From Ancylostoma caninum (lineage: Eukaryota > Nematoda > Chromadorea > Rhabditida > Ancylostomatidae): a DNA stretch of 64,000 nt. The position numbers and the translations under genes were made by a program. The notes below the pieces were generated by a model. It was not told the origin of the DNA. It saw only the letters and a list, made by a program, of their open reading frames with translations, and searched no databases. How positions within the stretch are numbered: the stretch's first letter is position 1; the number at the start of each line of letters is the position of its first letter. The stretch spans positions 186,001-250,000 of the forward strand of contig JBAJFG010000348.1 of the NCBI GenBank assembly GCA_037903475.1, written 5' to 3'. This document shows, piece by piece, positions 12,201-23,400 of this stretch.

Positions 12201-15200
12201 ACAACGGCTTTCGTACTGCGCTAGCAAAGGCGCTGCGATTTATAATTCACGGAGACCACACCTACGTAGATGTGAGCTCGATTTCTGTGGCTCAACATTG
12301 ATTTAGTGAGCAGAATTTCTTCTAGTATGAAGGCAATAGGTTTCAGAATTTTCTCCCCTTGTGCTAGTGGCCTTCTGGGGTCAATCCCTCTTTTTCTGCT
12401 CTTTTTTTGCTGATCTAAACGATTCTGTTTGCTCCATTAACTTTTTTCACTAAGGTTGGCGTGATTGTAGCTGATGTATGGCAGAAGAAATAAATGAACA
12501 AATAAATAAATAAAAATATTTGGCTCATTCCTTAGTGTGTTCTTTAGCGCATTTTCTCATGACCATGTGTATGTGCAAGAGCCAACACCTCATTATTTCG
12601 TTCACACAATACAAAAAGGGAACTATTCTCTTCTTTGTCCGAGCAGGACTTTTAAAAAGAATCAGGACCCCTATCCAACAAATAATATTTTGCTCGATAG
12701 ACCTGCCTTGATGGATATGTTACTGTGGCTTGGATACCCTGCAGTCCGGTCAAAATTTATTCGCGGATATGTGCATCCACTCGTTTTCTTGGTGGATACC
12801 TCCGCTGCCTCCAAACTTTTGCACACAACATTTTATAAGGGCCATGAGGTCATTAGGAAAACTCTAGAGTAACAGTGGCCTCCATGCTGTTCTACTCAGT
12901 TCATCGCTTCTGACCTTTAAGATAGGAGAGGATCCGGCGCTGGGTACTTGAGCCACAAATTTCCGCATTTCGTGAGTCACCGGCATCTTCCCTTCAGGTA
13001 AAAATTATGGCTGCAGAGTAGCTATTCAAATCAACTCTATGGTCTGAACAATATCTGCTCTCGAAGCCTCAGCTCAATGAGTAAAAACTTATCCGGCCAT
13101 GCATTTGAATGCGTTGTTGAGTAGCTTCGATAATGACCGTAGATGAGAAAAGTCTGACTATGAATTTCCTCAGACTTACATATGTATGTAAGTATACCAG
13201 ATTTCGTTTGTAGTTTGTCAATTCTTACGTAGTAAGCGCTCTCAAGTCAAAGATGGCAGAAAATTTGAACATCGCTCGCAGAAATGGAACAAAACGAGGG
13301 CTGGCTCTCAAAATGCTGTCATGAAAGTGCATGTTCCGTCGAGGCTGCTGTTATCCGTTCCCCAAACACGTCTAGCGCGATGGCGTTTCTCGTCGCAGAA
13401 CAGCGATGGAATAAACAATGGAGCTTTGCGTAAACAATTGTTGCAAGCGGAATTTATGGGAGAATTGTGCGTGTTTGAATCGAAAGTTACATCGATTTCC
13501 ACTAGCAAATGAAAAGAGAAGTGACATGTGAGTGAAAGTGGCCGAGCGCGAGTTGATGGAATAGTATGTTAGATTGGTGCAAAAAGCATGGGAGCTTTTG
13601 AAAGATAAGTTTAAATTAAAAACTGTACTACTCTGCTTAACATCGACTGCAGTGATCGAAGTACTTAGAACTGCCATCCACAAACCGCAAATCTTTGGCA
13701 ACAAGAGTGACGTTATTCCTTCCCCATAGCAGATTACAATTGCGACTTTCTGGAGACGACAAGTTCTCGGACGGTGCTAGCAAGGCTCTCTGCTACTTCG
13801 AAGAAAATTTCCTGGCTATACCGAGAGTAGTTAACATACAAAGTAATTATTTTGACATTTCCATCGTTTCAATGAAGTTATTGTAGATGGATGTCCTCTT
13901 AACTCATCAGAAAGCGTTGTGTGTTACTTAAATATTTCCTTATTTTCTTCCATCTGTTTTCTGGATTTATTGTGGTGGGTCATATACATATGTATGCATG
14001 CGTAACAACACACCACTGCTAAGTCGAACATAAAAAGCAGAAAATATAAATATAGCAGCAGAGCATGCACTATTTGTGAACCTACGTAAAAAATTTCGGT
14101 ATTTTTCGCTAATGCTATTTTTCACTTTATTAGCACCTTTTGCAGTTTTTTTTTCGTGTCCACTAGATCCCTCAAAAGCTTCCAACATCCTCTACGAAAA
14201 CACATTCGTAGTTTTCATCAGAAACAATAATGCTGCTGAGATTTGCACCTAAATCTCAGCAGCATTATTGAAACGAATTTGACATCCACAGAAACCCATC
14301 TGCTCATTACACAATGTATATATAAATGTTGTGCGCATTGGTTTCCTACACGCTTTGGTTTTCCTTAGGAATTGTCCAGTTTCCAATCCATCGCTTTTGT
14401 TGATGTTTTTTCTTGGACAAGTAGAAGGTGATCACTTTACCTCATCTGCCTCTTAGAAAATGATTCGGAAAACCAAAAACATCAAAATCTTCGTTACATT
14501 TCTGCCCCTCCCTTAATTCAGCCGTTTACGGATGTTCTACGTGCACTTGTTTCTTTCAGTAAGAACTACAGGTTTCTGACCATCAAATAAGTACTAAATC
14601 TGAGAGTGATGTTGATCTGTGTCTTGCTCGAGGAAAACCAGACGGTCGGCGGGGCAGTACACATACTTAGTATTCCGTGAAAAAGCCATTCAGCAGAATG
14701 GACCTAACTACCACACTGGATCCCACCTCCCCAAACTTGCCTCACCGACCATGCAAGAATTCTGTATACTTGGTGGGCTCAGCCTTTACATTCTCGGAAA
14801 ACACTCTGACTATGACTTGATGTAAAAGCAAGGAGAAGACTTATTAGATGCGAGCAAAAGTTGCGGGGCAGTTGCACCTCATTTTCTAATTCCGTTGCAG
14901 TCGCACCTCATTTTCTAAAACGCCATAACTAAGCTCAATGGCAACATATTTCTTCAGATCAAGAAGCGTTGGCGGCTGTAAAAAAGTTTTTTCTTAGATA
15001 CTTAACGTTTTACAGGTTTATACTTGAAGGAGCGGCACACGTCGTTTTCGAGTAGGGTCTGTTCATTGAAAGTTCTACAGCGGATGTAGAGCAGAAGGAC
15101 CTTGGGAAAGAGACGTTCTGCTGGCGAGAGGTCCAGCGAGTACACAGGGTATGCCAGAATTTCGAGGCGCCAATAGTCAATTTTTTACATGGCCAACATT

Positions 15201-18200
15201 GTAACATACAGGTATGCGTTATCCCGCAGCAGTAGCGGATCACGTAAGTTTGCTTATGTTGGCCTAATGTTTGCGAGTTTTTCCATGATTATTTTAGACA
15301 AAAGAGCGTGCTTCTCGGAGATTACTGTGCATGAGTTTCATTGCGGACGATCCAAGTTCTTGACCAAGAAAGGTCGAAGAAATTTCTTGAGAGTGTAGAG
15401 ATGGTTTGGTTATTTTTAGATGGGTTGCTGAAACATAGATCGTTGGACGAGGCACTCTTTTTGTCGTACGTGACCCATTTCCTATCAATAATAATGATCC
15501 TTCCAAGAAAAGTGTTGTTAGTATATCAGTATATAGGTCTGCCAGTGTGGACATTGGTGTTCCTCGCCCAACTCACGCAAAACCGATCTTCTATTCTCCC
15601 CCTTCTTAAGGATTTCCTTCAAGTAATGAGACATGGTTGGCTAAATTCTCCGTTATGTCCTTCCATCTTTGCATTAGGTCCGATACAATCTGCTTTTTCA
15701 GGACACCTTTGAGAGGGCCTGACCAGCTTGTGCAGCAATTTCCAAACTCTCGGCTCCACTCAGAATGATTAAGAATCCACTAGCCCCTGGCATTTTAGAG
15801 AAGATATCCTACGCAAACGCATTACTAATGCTACGGATCGCATTTGTTAATCATCCAAATTTGAATTCATAGAGCAAAATTCCACGAACTACCATGGAGC
15901 ACATATCATTGGTTTTATGCCTAAAACACAGCAATGTTGTGACGTAGACTCGAGCCAAAAGTGGTATAGGTTGCAGATGTTTTAGGCTATCAACATCCAT
16001 GAATACAGTTGCAGGATATTGCAACCACAAGAAGCAAAACGACTTTAAAAGGTGAGCTATCATCAACTGCCCCGGAACTTTTGAACTTTTGCACGCACCT
16101 AATATAATACAGTGCGTTTCAGATTTATAGGGACACCCGACTTTTTGGTGTAGCGCGCTTCATCGCGAACCAATCGATCTAAATTTTTCTCTATTCAATT
16201 CAGGATGTGAAATACCCTCTAAGGACTCACCATTCATCAGCATAATTGATATATAAGATTTTTATAGAGAAAGATAGAATAACCGCTGTTTCAAAATTAT
16301 TGGGACACTTGGATTTGACGAAACGATTGACCCAGAAAACGGAGACTGTCAGTGCATCTATACCAGTGGGTTACTCCCTATCCAATGATAATCCAAACCT
16401 TCGGTTCTTCAAAGTGTTGAAGGCGTTCCAGAAGAGGTTTGGCCCAACATTGATCTTAGTTTCTTGAGCTGTGCCTGGAAGTTTTTCAGCAGAAAAATTC
16501 TAGACGCATTAAGCATCAAGCAGGGTCAAGCCACCATAGCATGATAAAGCTGCCACAAACTCGATGCCTTGCATACGAAAAACGGTTGTGAACACTCCTT
16601 TCTAGCGGAAAATGGTTCTTAGACAAATTCTATGTAGATGATTCCATCCTTAATGAGTCTAGAATTTCTATGCTGAAAAACTTTTAGGCGCAGTTCAAGA
16701 AACTAAGATCAATGTTGGGCCAAACCTCTTCTTGAACGCCTTCAACACTTTGAAGAACCGAAGGTTTGGATGATCATTGGATAGGGAATAACCCACTGGT
16801 AACAGATGCACTGGCAGTTTCCGTTTTCTATGTAAATCGTTTCATCAAGTCCAAGTGTCCCTATAATTTTGAAACAGTGGTTATTCTATCTTTCTCTTTA
16901 AAAATCCTATATATCAATGATGTTGATGAATGGCAAGTCCAGTGGAGGGTATTTCGCATCCTGAATTGAATAGAAAAAAATCAGATCGATTGGTTTACGA
17001 CAAAGCGCGCTGCAGCAAAAAGTCGGTTGTCCCTATAAATCTGAAACGCACTGTAGTTTCTTCTGAGTGGAACATCCACTTTGTAATGTGAGAAAATGTA
17101 AGACACTACAAACTTGTGAGAAACTAATACTCTAAAACAACTGACATAACAACTCGATAGTGGAAGAAAGTGTTTCCGAATAGTGTAAGTTATGAAGGAA
17201 TAAATGAAGAGCAAGAAAATTGTGAATAGTTAAATTGCCACTAAGACTGCAAAGATTACTAAGACTATAACTCAACATTGGGCTGAACTGTACCTTGCCT
17301 TTTTTAAGAAAACATCACGGAAGTGTGCATGTACAATACCACGCCAGATTCACTACATCTGAAACTCCTCGCTGGGCTAGACTCTAATATGTTTGAGAGA
17401 ACATCGTATGTGTGCAACACCCCCACATTAGTTGCTACTCGTCTAGAAGCGAGTTTCCGTCGCGATTTCGTTCGGTGATGTCGTAATTTTATGTGCGTAC
17501 GCAATTTTGATTTGCAGTTACGATTACAGCGCGCTCCCTTGGTTGAGATAATCGCTGAGACCAAACAAGCAGCGAAGAAGAGGAAGAAAATTGCTGCTAT
17601 TTTTGTGCTCGCATAATCCAAACACATTGGAGCGCCTCTAAACAGTCCAGAAGAGCAGTAAATTTGGAAAATTCTTCCCTTTGTCTTTACTTTCTCCCTC
17701 TACAAGCGTTCGAATGGCCATTGTGAACGGTTGTGGCGTTGGCGGATCCCGCTCATGCGATGAAGTTCAAGTCACCTCGAGCTTTACAAGCACTCTCTCT
17801 GGCACAGCGAGCATTTCTTTTCACAGTGAATTATTACCGATTTGTAAGCCAATAGAGCTTGATTTTTCTCAAAGAGATGAAACAACCGGGTAAATTCGAA
17901 GACTTAATCCAAACTCCATGTATCACAAGTATAATTGACCATGGAACATTCAAAGTCTGCATCAGTTAATGCTAAGAAAATGCCCAGATATCGATCACAG
18001 TGGAACATTTTCGTGCAGTGGCAATGACTCGACAAACGCGCAGACGGCAGAGTTGCGCACGTGCGTGCGTGCGATGCTTCCGTGCGCTCGAATGGTTGCT
18101 GACGGCGCGAAATCGAAGTGATGAATGGGAATGGCGATGTTTACTCATCCATTCATTGTGCTAAAAATACGGCTGCAAAATAGAACAACTCAAATTCCAG

Positions 18201-20451
18201 AAATATCGACTAGACAGAAATAAGTTATTCAAAGGAGCGAAAAAATAATGTGGGGATCGCATACTTGGAGTAAAAGCAGAAGCCAGCCACAGTGACATCT
18301 CGGATGCCCAAGAACGAGATGCCGACACACTTTCGCCCAAAGTAACTTGTAGGAAATCTTTTAGCTAGAAAATCGTTCTTGACAAGCTTGAAACCATCAT
18401 GCTATCCAAAAACAAGTTGTCAGCAACTTTTCTCATGAGAACTTGTCGACAAGGAAGAGCCAAATTAAGCTTTCCACTGCTTTCACCCGAAAACAACTTG
18501 CGGCAAGTTGCCTTTCAGCTAATTTCTCGACGAGAGAGAGAGTCGAGTTCCTCCACACGAGCCAGGGTTAACATAGCATAAATTGGAAGAAAATGTTTCG
18601 TCTTAAATATCCTACAAGCATCAGTGACCACCCTAATGAAAAAGCGAGAGCGAGGTTCACGGCGAATTGTACGGGTGGGAATTGATAGTGAGAAAAAGGC
18701 AGACACAAGTTGTCAACAAGTCTATGCTGCCGACAACTCGTAGGCAAGAAGGGGTGAGAACGGGTTGCACCTCTCGGGCTGTATGAGCCGCAGTATGGTT
18801 CGCTATGTACTTGAATCAAATCTGTTGCTCTCCTGTCCTGGTCCTTCTAATAACTTCGAAGACTATGCAGCAGAAACGCAGCCTAAACAACTTAATGCTT
18901 CAAGCTCAAGATCATCTTCTCCCACTAGCTGCCATCTTCTCCTCAATTGCTGCCGGAGCCTTCCAGCGTTTAGCCAGTAAGTGAGGTAAAGATGCAAGCG
19001 AATGAGGGTAGGATCACGGCAAGGAGGTGCTCATTGAACAAGCCTTACTACGCTGCATTACAGGAAGCATGCTTCTGCACTATCGGATGATGACAACAGT
19101 TATTAACATGGAAATGAAAGAATCACGCTATTTTACCATCGAAACATAATATCAGAGAATGAAATATAAAAGTGATAGCAACGGCGTTGGACATCGATTT
19201 CTGAATATTCTCGTGCTTCAGAAATATGAAGTAGATAAGATTACCTGATCGTGTTACATTGCCAGTCTTCGTGGCCAAATTGGAAAATCGCCTCTTCGAC
19301 GTTTTGCTCGCTGTATCTCTACCATTCTTCTGAGAATAACAATTATTGGAACCAGTAAATAGATCTCTGAATAACTCCATATGAGGAGAACACACATACA
19401 GTAGCTTCCCTTGACTTCCTCTTTCTCGTGTTGCTGGAGCAGTAAAGTGAATGTGCTTCACTGAGCCGGGCTTTCTTCAATTGTCCCAGGTTGATCGCCT
19501 CAAAGAGTCGTTAAATTTGTGTAGTGATTTCATTTACTAGGATTTTTTTTTTCAAAAAATTATTCAACCACTTAGTGAGCATGAGGACCTTTTGGGATCT
19601 ATTTTACTTCTTGAACTAGTTGTTGGCCTACTCTTTTATATATCAGCCCCGGTTATTCTGCTTTTTTTGCTTTGTTAGCTTTTTATGCTTATGATTATGT
19701 TGTCTGAGTGAACAACAGTAATTCGAACCAGAGTTGGATAGGGATGGGCTGAATGTTGTAAGATTTTGGTCTTAACGCTGTTGATTTACCAAAACTTCAA
19801 GAAGCTTCTTTTTTTGGTAATTTGTCAATAGCAATTTTTCCATCCCATTGCTATTCTTCTGTGAAGTGGTATACGCATTCCATAAGAGGTAGGCGCCATA
19901 GATTGAAAAAATAAGTATAAGAGACAGAAGCTATCGCTTAGCTGTGACTATAGCTTCAAAAATGCAACACCTCTGGTTACACTAAGCATCTGAGCAGGAA
20001 ACCTTGTTCGACCGAGTCGATTTCTCGCACGGGTTCAACGCTTACCTCTTCAGCGGGGCGTTTTCTAGTCTGTTGGTTCCCCATTCACGATCCCGCACGC
20101 TTCTTGATTTGGCCCGTGACTAAAACAGAGCTCTATGATCAACACCAAATGAATTGGACATTAGTAGACGACATACATCGGAACGGCATTCATCTAAGCA
20201 GTTATGGACTCCACTGGAAACCTCCGTAGTGTTTCAAGACAATATTTGTTGTGAAAAAAAATTCATGACATGTGCAGAACTACATCGTGAGTGACCAGGT
20301 ACACTGATACCATTACTGCTTATCCTTGTTAAATTGACCCTTCCATTGCTGTGTTCTTCCTCACACCTCCCTTTAGTTGCACTATTAGTAACGAATTTGA
20401 AGCCTTTTTTCATCCTCTTCATACTTAGTAGCTCATGGATTCCCACTGATT
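3146..20451 (-). CDS. RSKR/SGK494-like AGC protein kinase, partial, eight exons
   Basis: Predicted serine/threonine kinase, assembled by hand from eight exons: 20451-20311, 19460-19245, 11185-11084, 10671-10565, 10125-9970, 3619-3539, 3459-3354 and 3297-3146. Every junction has AG/GT borders and compatible phase, giving about 353 residues. Domain order: basic, serine-rich N-terminus; a [15 protein letters not shown] segment; glycine loop [12 protein letters not shown] lysine in YALKV; alpha-C glutamate in RREVAVQ; SWQ; catalytic [11 protein letters not shown]; activation loop TSTICGTLQ. From family knowledge, the LPEFP motif before the kinase domain, SWQ and ICGTLQ(YMAPE) are features of RSKR (SGK494), a ribosomal S6 kinase-related AGC member of poorly known function. 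The C-lobe must lie left of the window. The true 5' end may also be missing, because the first exon seen opens with a split codon. All catalytic residues seen are intact, so this looks like a live gene. Confidence 0.8.
3354..3459 (-). CDS. Kinase gene, hinge and helix D/E exon
   Basis: Acceptor TTTCTAG and donor G|GTGCGT enclose 35 codons plus one base. They read [17 protein letters not shown] then [15 protein letters not shown], the usual GGxGDLF-like turn and helix E of AGC kinases. The trailing G plus AC of the next exon give the Asp of LDFLHSNG. The downstream intron is about 56 bp. Confidence 0.87.
3539..3619 (-). CDS. Kinase gene, hinge-proximal exon
   Basis: Twenty-seven codons between ATTCCAG and CAG|GTAAGA, phase 0 at both ends. 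The sequence [19 protein letters not shown] covers the region between helix C and the hinge; ASWQ corresponds to the DSWQ of RSKR. The intron upstream (3620-9969) is 6.3 kb and holds several mobile elements. The downstream intron is 79 bp. Confidence 0.87.
3896..5271. repeat. 1.4-kb foldback element in a kinase intron
   Basis: The sequence CAAGGGAAGGGTACCAAATG at 3896 has its inverse, ending CCTTCCCTTG, at 5271. Inverted similarity continues inward for roughly 200 bp or more on each side, for example GACGATGCTGATCTCGATTATG against CATAATCGAGATCAGCATCGTC. The middle is unrelated and includes a tRNA-like segment at 4400-4475. No transposase was seen. It is likely a non-autonomous foldback transposon inserted in the long kinase intron. 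Confidence 0.6.
4400..4475 (+). repeat. tRNA-derived sequence (SINE-like or pseudo-tRNA)
   Basis: Contains a good pol III B box, GGTTCAATTCC (4450-4460), and an A-box-like GCGCAGTGCTAAG upstream, with a CCCGTGAATACCCTCACGGG extra-arm-like hairpin between them. No seven-base acceptor stem can be paired, and the T stem has a mismatch, so it is not an intact tRNA gene. A Ser/Leu-type tRNA ancestor is likely. Confidence 0.45.
5955..6450. repeat. Inverted repeat around GCTGGCTGCCTGCCACG
   Basis: The block at about 5960-6075, GCTGGCTGCCTGCCACG through GATCAACGGCTTCAC, recurs inverted at about 6335-6447. The stretch between the arms holds no recognised gene. Another kinase-intron foldback. Confidence 0.5.
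6640..7350. other. Intronic sequence, no gene seen
   Basis: Part of the 6.3-kb kinase intron. A GGGTTTGATCC stretch near 7170 resembles a pol III B box in a SINE-like context, but no A box could be matched. Nothing else recognised. Confidence 0.4.
7361..7431. repeat. Hairpin, 33-bp arms
   Basis: Arms at 7361-7393 and 7399-7431 pair with a single mismatch around a 5-base loop; the outer ends are ACACAATGCAAATTGG and its complement. The loop is short for a microRNA precursor, so a MITE remnant is more likely. Confidence 0.6.
8228..9602 (+). mobile_element. Helitron-like element, copy A (non-autonomous)
   Basis: Shares both ends with copy B at 59823-61830. It starts TGCTCTTATATAAATCATGG (copy B has TCCTC) after an A, and ends in a short hairpin finishing CGCTAG before a T. 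Inside is a block of 59-bp minisatellite units at about 8885-9205. No Rep or helicase frame is present. It lies in the kinase intron. Compared with copy B it lacks an internal segment of several hundred bp. Confidence 0.65.
8885..9205. repeat. 59-bp minisatellite, version B, in Helitron-like copy A
   Basis: About five units with GTCCGCCGTGGCCC-type cores spaced 59 bp apart (starts 8927, 8986, 9045). The same unit occurs in arrays at 45.4, 59.6, 61.2 and 62.0 kb. The 121- and 130-codon minus-strand frames across it are repeat artefacts. Confidence 0.75.
9970..10125 (-). CDS. Kinase gene, N-lobe exon
   Basis: The acceptor TTCCTCAG and the CAG|GTTAGC donor enclose exactly 52 codons. They carry [13 protein letters not shown] (ATP-binding glycine loop), YALKV (ATP-anchoring lysine) and [10 protein letters not shown] (alpha-C helix with the glutamate that pairs with the lysine). 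Hydrophobic spacing matches the AGC N-lobe and nothing is frameshifted. Confidence 0.9.
10565..10671 (-). CDS. Kinase gene, pre-kinase motif exon (LPEFP)
   Basis: The acceptor is TTGTTTCAG and the donor TTG|GTGGGT. The 35 codons contain [17 protein letters not shown] and end HNFL, which leads straight into the glycine loop in the next exon. Phase picks this internal acceptor over the AG near 10740. A tryptophan-proline stretch followed by LFLPEFP just before the kinase domain is the best family marker for RSKR. Confidence 0.82.
11084..11185 (-). CDS. Kinase gene, linker exon
   Basis: Bordered by TTTGCAG and G|GTAAGA, both near consensus. It is open in one frame only, which starts [18 protein letters not shown] and ends VSSF plus one base. 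The phase fits the exons on both sides. An acidic patch (EQGSSEE) precedes the kinase domain. The intron before it is about 8 kb and contains mariner and Tc1-like elements. Confidence 0.75.
11190..14220. other. Kinase intron, no gene seen
   Basis: Within the 8-kb intron. Simple A/T tracts such as AATAAATAAATA near 12505 and a TATATGTATACATATACACAC tract near 11870 are the only clear features. The plus-strand frame 12537-12872 has no recognised motif. Confidence 0.4.
14225..14270. repeat. Perfect 20-bp-arm hairpin
   Basis: CAATAATGCTGCTGAGATTT at 14225-14244 is followed by a 6-base loop and its exact complement at 14251-14270. The function is unknown; it lies in the kinase intron. Confidence 0.75.
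14847..16100 (-). mobile_element. Mariner transposon, decayed
   Basis: About 1.25 kb, the usual size for mariner. The ends are inverted: GATGCGAGCAAAAGTTGCGG on the left against GGTGCGTGCAAAAGTTC and CCGGGGCAGTTG read inward from the right. TA lies at each border. The minus-strand coding relic between 15000 and 15720 retains, across frameshifts, [10 protein letters not shown] (first catalytic Asp region), [11 protein letters not shown] (second) and [12 protein letters not shown] (third, the YSPDLAPSDYHLF region). The relic is interrupted by several stops, so it is dead. Confidence 0.8.
16110..17053. mobile_element. Tc1-like foldback element with TA target duplication
   Basis: Starts CAGTGCGTTTCAGATTTATA and ends with the inverse (TATAAATCTGAAACGCACTG), with TA at 16108-16109 and 17054-17055. 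The arms run some 400 bp and meet near 16500-16640, so most of the element can fold on itself. The terminal CAGT and TA duplication fit the Tc1 superfamily. No transposase is present. A related single arm lies at 49310-49708. Confidence 0.8.
17304..17627 (-). CDS. Possible small secreted-protein frame (unassigned)
   Basis: A 107-codon frame opens with [20 protein letters not shown], which looks like a signal peptide with a hydrophobic core, then turns Arg/Lys-rich with scattered cysteines. No family is recognised and no splice or promoter signal supports it. It sits in the large kinase intron on the same strand and could be chance. Confidence 0.2.
   Translation of the reverse strand: MCLDYASTKIAAIFFLFFAACLVSAIISTKGARCNRNCKSKLRTHIKLRHHRTKSRRKLASRRVATNVGVLHTYDVLSNILESSPARSFRCSESGVVLYMHTSVMFS
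18375..18735. repeat. AACTTGTCGACAAG-motif cluster
   Basis: Variants of AACAAGTTGTC and ACTTGTCGACAAG occur repeatedly in both orientations. The same short words build larger clusters at 26.87-27.12, 27.34-27.48 and 31.02-31.28 kb. Confidence 0.6.
19245..19460 (-). CDS. Kinase gene, N-terminal extension exon
   Basis: Seventy-one codons flanked by CTCAG and a G|GTAATC donor. The trailing G plus the AG of the next exon give Glu. The sequence is serine-, threonine- and lysine-rich ([15 protein letters not shown]) with no known domain. ATG at 19380 (MELFRDLF) is an alternative start. The acceptor lacks a strong pyrimidine tract, so the upstream border is less certain than the donor. Confidence 0.55.
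20311..20451 (-). CDS. Kinase gene, most upstream exon seen
   Basis: The acceptor GACTGCAG precedes the exon and a GTATCAG donor follows AGTAATG. The exon carries two leading bases, 46 codons and one trailing base, and the trailing G joins the TG of the next exon. The product is basic and hydrophilic. An ATG at 20422 (MKRMKKGF) could serve as start. Otherwise a further 5' exon ending in phase 1 is needed, and I did not find one. Confidence 0.5.
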
Positions 20452-20459
20452 CTGCAGTC

Positions 20460-23400
20460 TCAACAAATGGCGGTTATTTGCTTTAGGACAACCAAAGGAG
20501 GTGAACCCTCTTCCAGGAGGTCCCCTCCCCCCTCATTCCTTCCGCCCAGGGTCCCTGGCGAATTCGTCCGTTTCGAGTTGAGTTGGTCATTCAAGCCCTG
20601 TGTACTTAGACTTGTATTTTGCGTTCAAATTATGGGAAAAAATTTCGGTTGAGGACTTCTTTACCCACTTTAGAAGGATAGTAGCCTCATGACGTTCTCA
20701 GTTCTGAGTTTCTGTTATATTTTTTATTGGAGCACCATTGAGTATAATCAAATAAATAAATATAATTATTGTTTCTGGGTTGAAAATACTTGAACGAAGA
20801 AAATTAGCTAAGCCATATATCTGCTTCTTGCTATTCTAATTCATCGCGATGTTGGTTGGGAAGTGAATAAATAAGTAAATATAATATAACACGTACGTAT
20901 ATACATAGAGTCGGAAGGCAATAAGCACATTAGTCACGCAGATTATGTATCATCATGGAAGAACTCGAGCTGGAAGCGCCGAAAATACCACTTTTTCTCC
21001 TTATTCCAAAGGAAGAATAGAAATTTCGCTCATCCTGCTGCACAGCCAGCAGCATGTGCAGCACATAAGTGATTTAGGAGTAAATTTTCTGCCTCTGCTA
21101 AATCTTAAGGAGAGGCCGTGTAAATGTCTTGTGATTTTGATTGTTTCTTCCATTGAATTTCATTTCCAATGGGCATACTTCTTTATGGAGAAATGCCTTT
21201 TCGGGAAAACAGCACTGATTACACCACATCCAAAGATCGTTCACAAGCTTAAACTCATTCGACCAAAGGTCTGGACGGATGATCGAAAAGATGGTATACA
21301 AAGTAGTGACAGTAGCACACGAGACGCGTGGGGAGGGGCCTGAGAGAAAAGTGGAGTAACCGGGAGAAGGGGCCTGGATACAGGGAAATTTGAGAATAAA
21401 CTTTTGAGAGAATCACAACGTTCAGAAATCAAGAAGGACTAATTATAAAGGAGACTAGACAATAAAAACAATTAGTTAAATGGTATGAATTAAAGAAAAG
21501 GAAGGAAAAATTCAAAATTCATTTTCCTCTAACGATCGTGAGGTGTTATCATCACACTCCAGCCTCATCGATATGAGAAAAATTCCGAAGAAAAAGTTCC
21601 CAAATGGACTAAGGTGGGGGGGGGGGTGAGGAGAGGAAGGGATCCAATGTCATCTCGCATGGATATGCAGCTACGGTACGGACAGATGCTATGTTCCCAA
21701 CATTTGTTTCAGCGCCATTGTCATTCAACCGAAACATTGAGTACATCTTCACAGGGATCTTTCGACTGGAGGTTTTTGAGTTTTTGCGAGATTTCCTTAA
21801 GATTAGCTTTGGACCACTTCCTTTTCCAGTTTCCTTATTCTTTGACCTGTTCCTTGCAGTTTCCTATGTAAAGCTACGAGTCTTGAATGGGTTGACATCG
21901 AAAGTTAATAAGACCACAGGCATACCTGTCGACGGCTTCGTCGCCAAAAGAGTGGCCTCGCTGAAATGGTCCAAGACTAACTGTCGGACTCGCCATTTAA
22001 TGGACGAGATGTTTCAATTTGGAAGCTTCCACCAAAAAGTATAGGTCCGATGTCCAGTGCTGAGCCGTCGCGGTTAGGCCGCATTTCTACTTTACACGAC
22101 GTCACTTGCTTCCATATGAATACATGATATTTTTATTCATTACCTGTTGCTTATTATTTCTTCTTCTTTGTCACCTAGATTTTTAATGCTTTAGCCAAGT
22201 CATTTATATCTATGGGCTTGTAAAGTGGAGCTGAGGAAGTTCTGCAAGTCCTGTCAAAGTCACGCGATGGTGGTCAAGTATGCTCCTGGTCTAAATGAAA
22301 TCAGAATTTGATCAGTTTTGTAGAAAATTTTTTAGGTGATTTGAAACCACGAATTTACTACGAAAACAAAAAATAATACTCCCAGGACAATCTAATCCTC
22401 GAAAAGAAAGATGTTTAATAGTCATGGGGAACATCTTTCGGGCAAGCTGTGCACATAAAACTATCAGATATTTTTCGACTCTAGATTTTCGCTGGAATAG
22501 CTGGTAAAAAAAACAACTTTCAGAAGAGAGGAGAAGCCAGGCACCCTTTCACTTTTTCCGAGAGCCTTTTTCTCTCACTTTGGGCATGCTATCCCCATGA
22601 ATTTCTCGTTTAAAAAATCTCATCTCTTTTTTTTGGGGCGTCAAGCTCCATCTGAGATTCTTCTAGAAGAAGGGGTCTGAAAACGGGTTCGTTGACATTT
22701 TCGTAAAAAAAAAACAACAGCGAGATCATTGCAGACAAAATATTCTTCTATTTTCACGATCTCAAAATCGATTCCGAGGTGAGACACTGCGTCTAACGGC
22801 ATTCACATGCATTTGGGCCCTTCGTACGCTGAGTATAAGCGCTCCGGTTGTCTGCGCATCCGCTCATTTCATTAACTTAGTCGTCGCCACTCCAAAGCTG
22901 ATATTGTGGCTTAGTGCCTCAGAAGGTTATCAACCATTTCAGTCACCCCTGTGCAACTTCTCATGGAGTTCAAGGAAAACCATGGATATTGAAGGGATGA
23001 TAGGAAGAATAAGATGACACTCCTAAGCAGATTAACGATAAAAGCGACAAATGAATATAATTTGTGGAATAACTGTGGAGCACAGTTTCTCTTTTCTCTG
23101 TTCTTATTTTCTTCTGTTACTGTTTCAATACGTGACCATGCATTGCATATAGTAGCGTGACCATGCATTCAGTAGGAAGGATCCAAAAGCGGAAATATTT
23201 TATCATTTTATAAGATCAGAAGGACACTTTCTGCTTCACCTCGTACAGAGGAAGTAGATGCCCTACTTAGTTCTACATGGAATCACAGCGTTAGACGTTC
23301 ATTTCGAGGATGGGCGAGTAATTTTCTAATTTTCTATACTGGACTACGGCTGTGGCAATGGGGACAATTGGCAATGAATGAAAAAATAGAAAAGCAAGAA

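Noticed and set aside
14225..14270. microRNA precursor
   Set aside because: Perfect stem with a 6-base loop and only 20-bp arms; too short and too perfect for a typical precursor.
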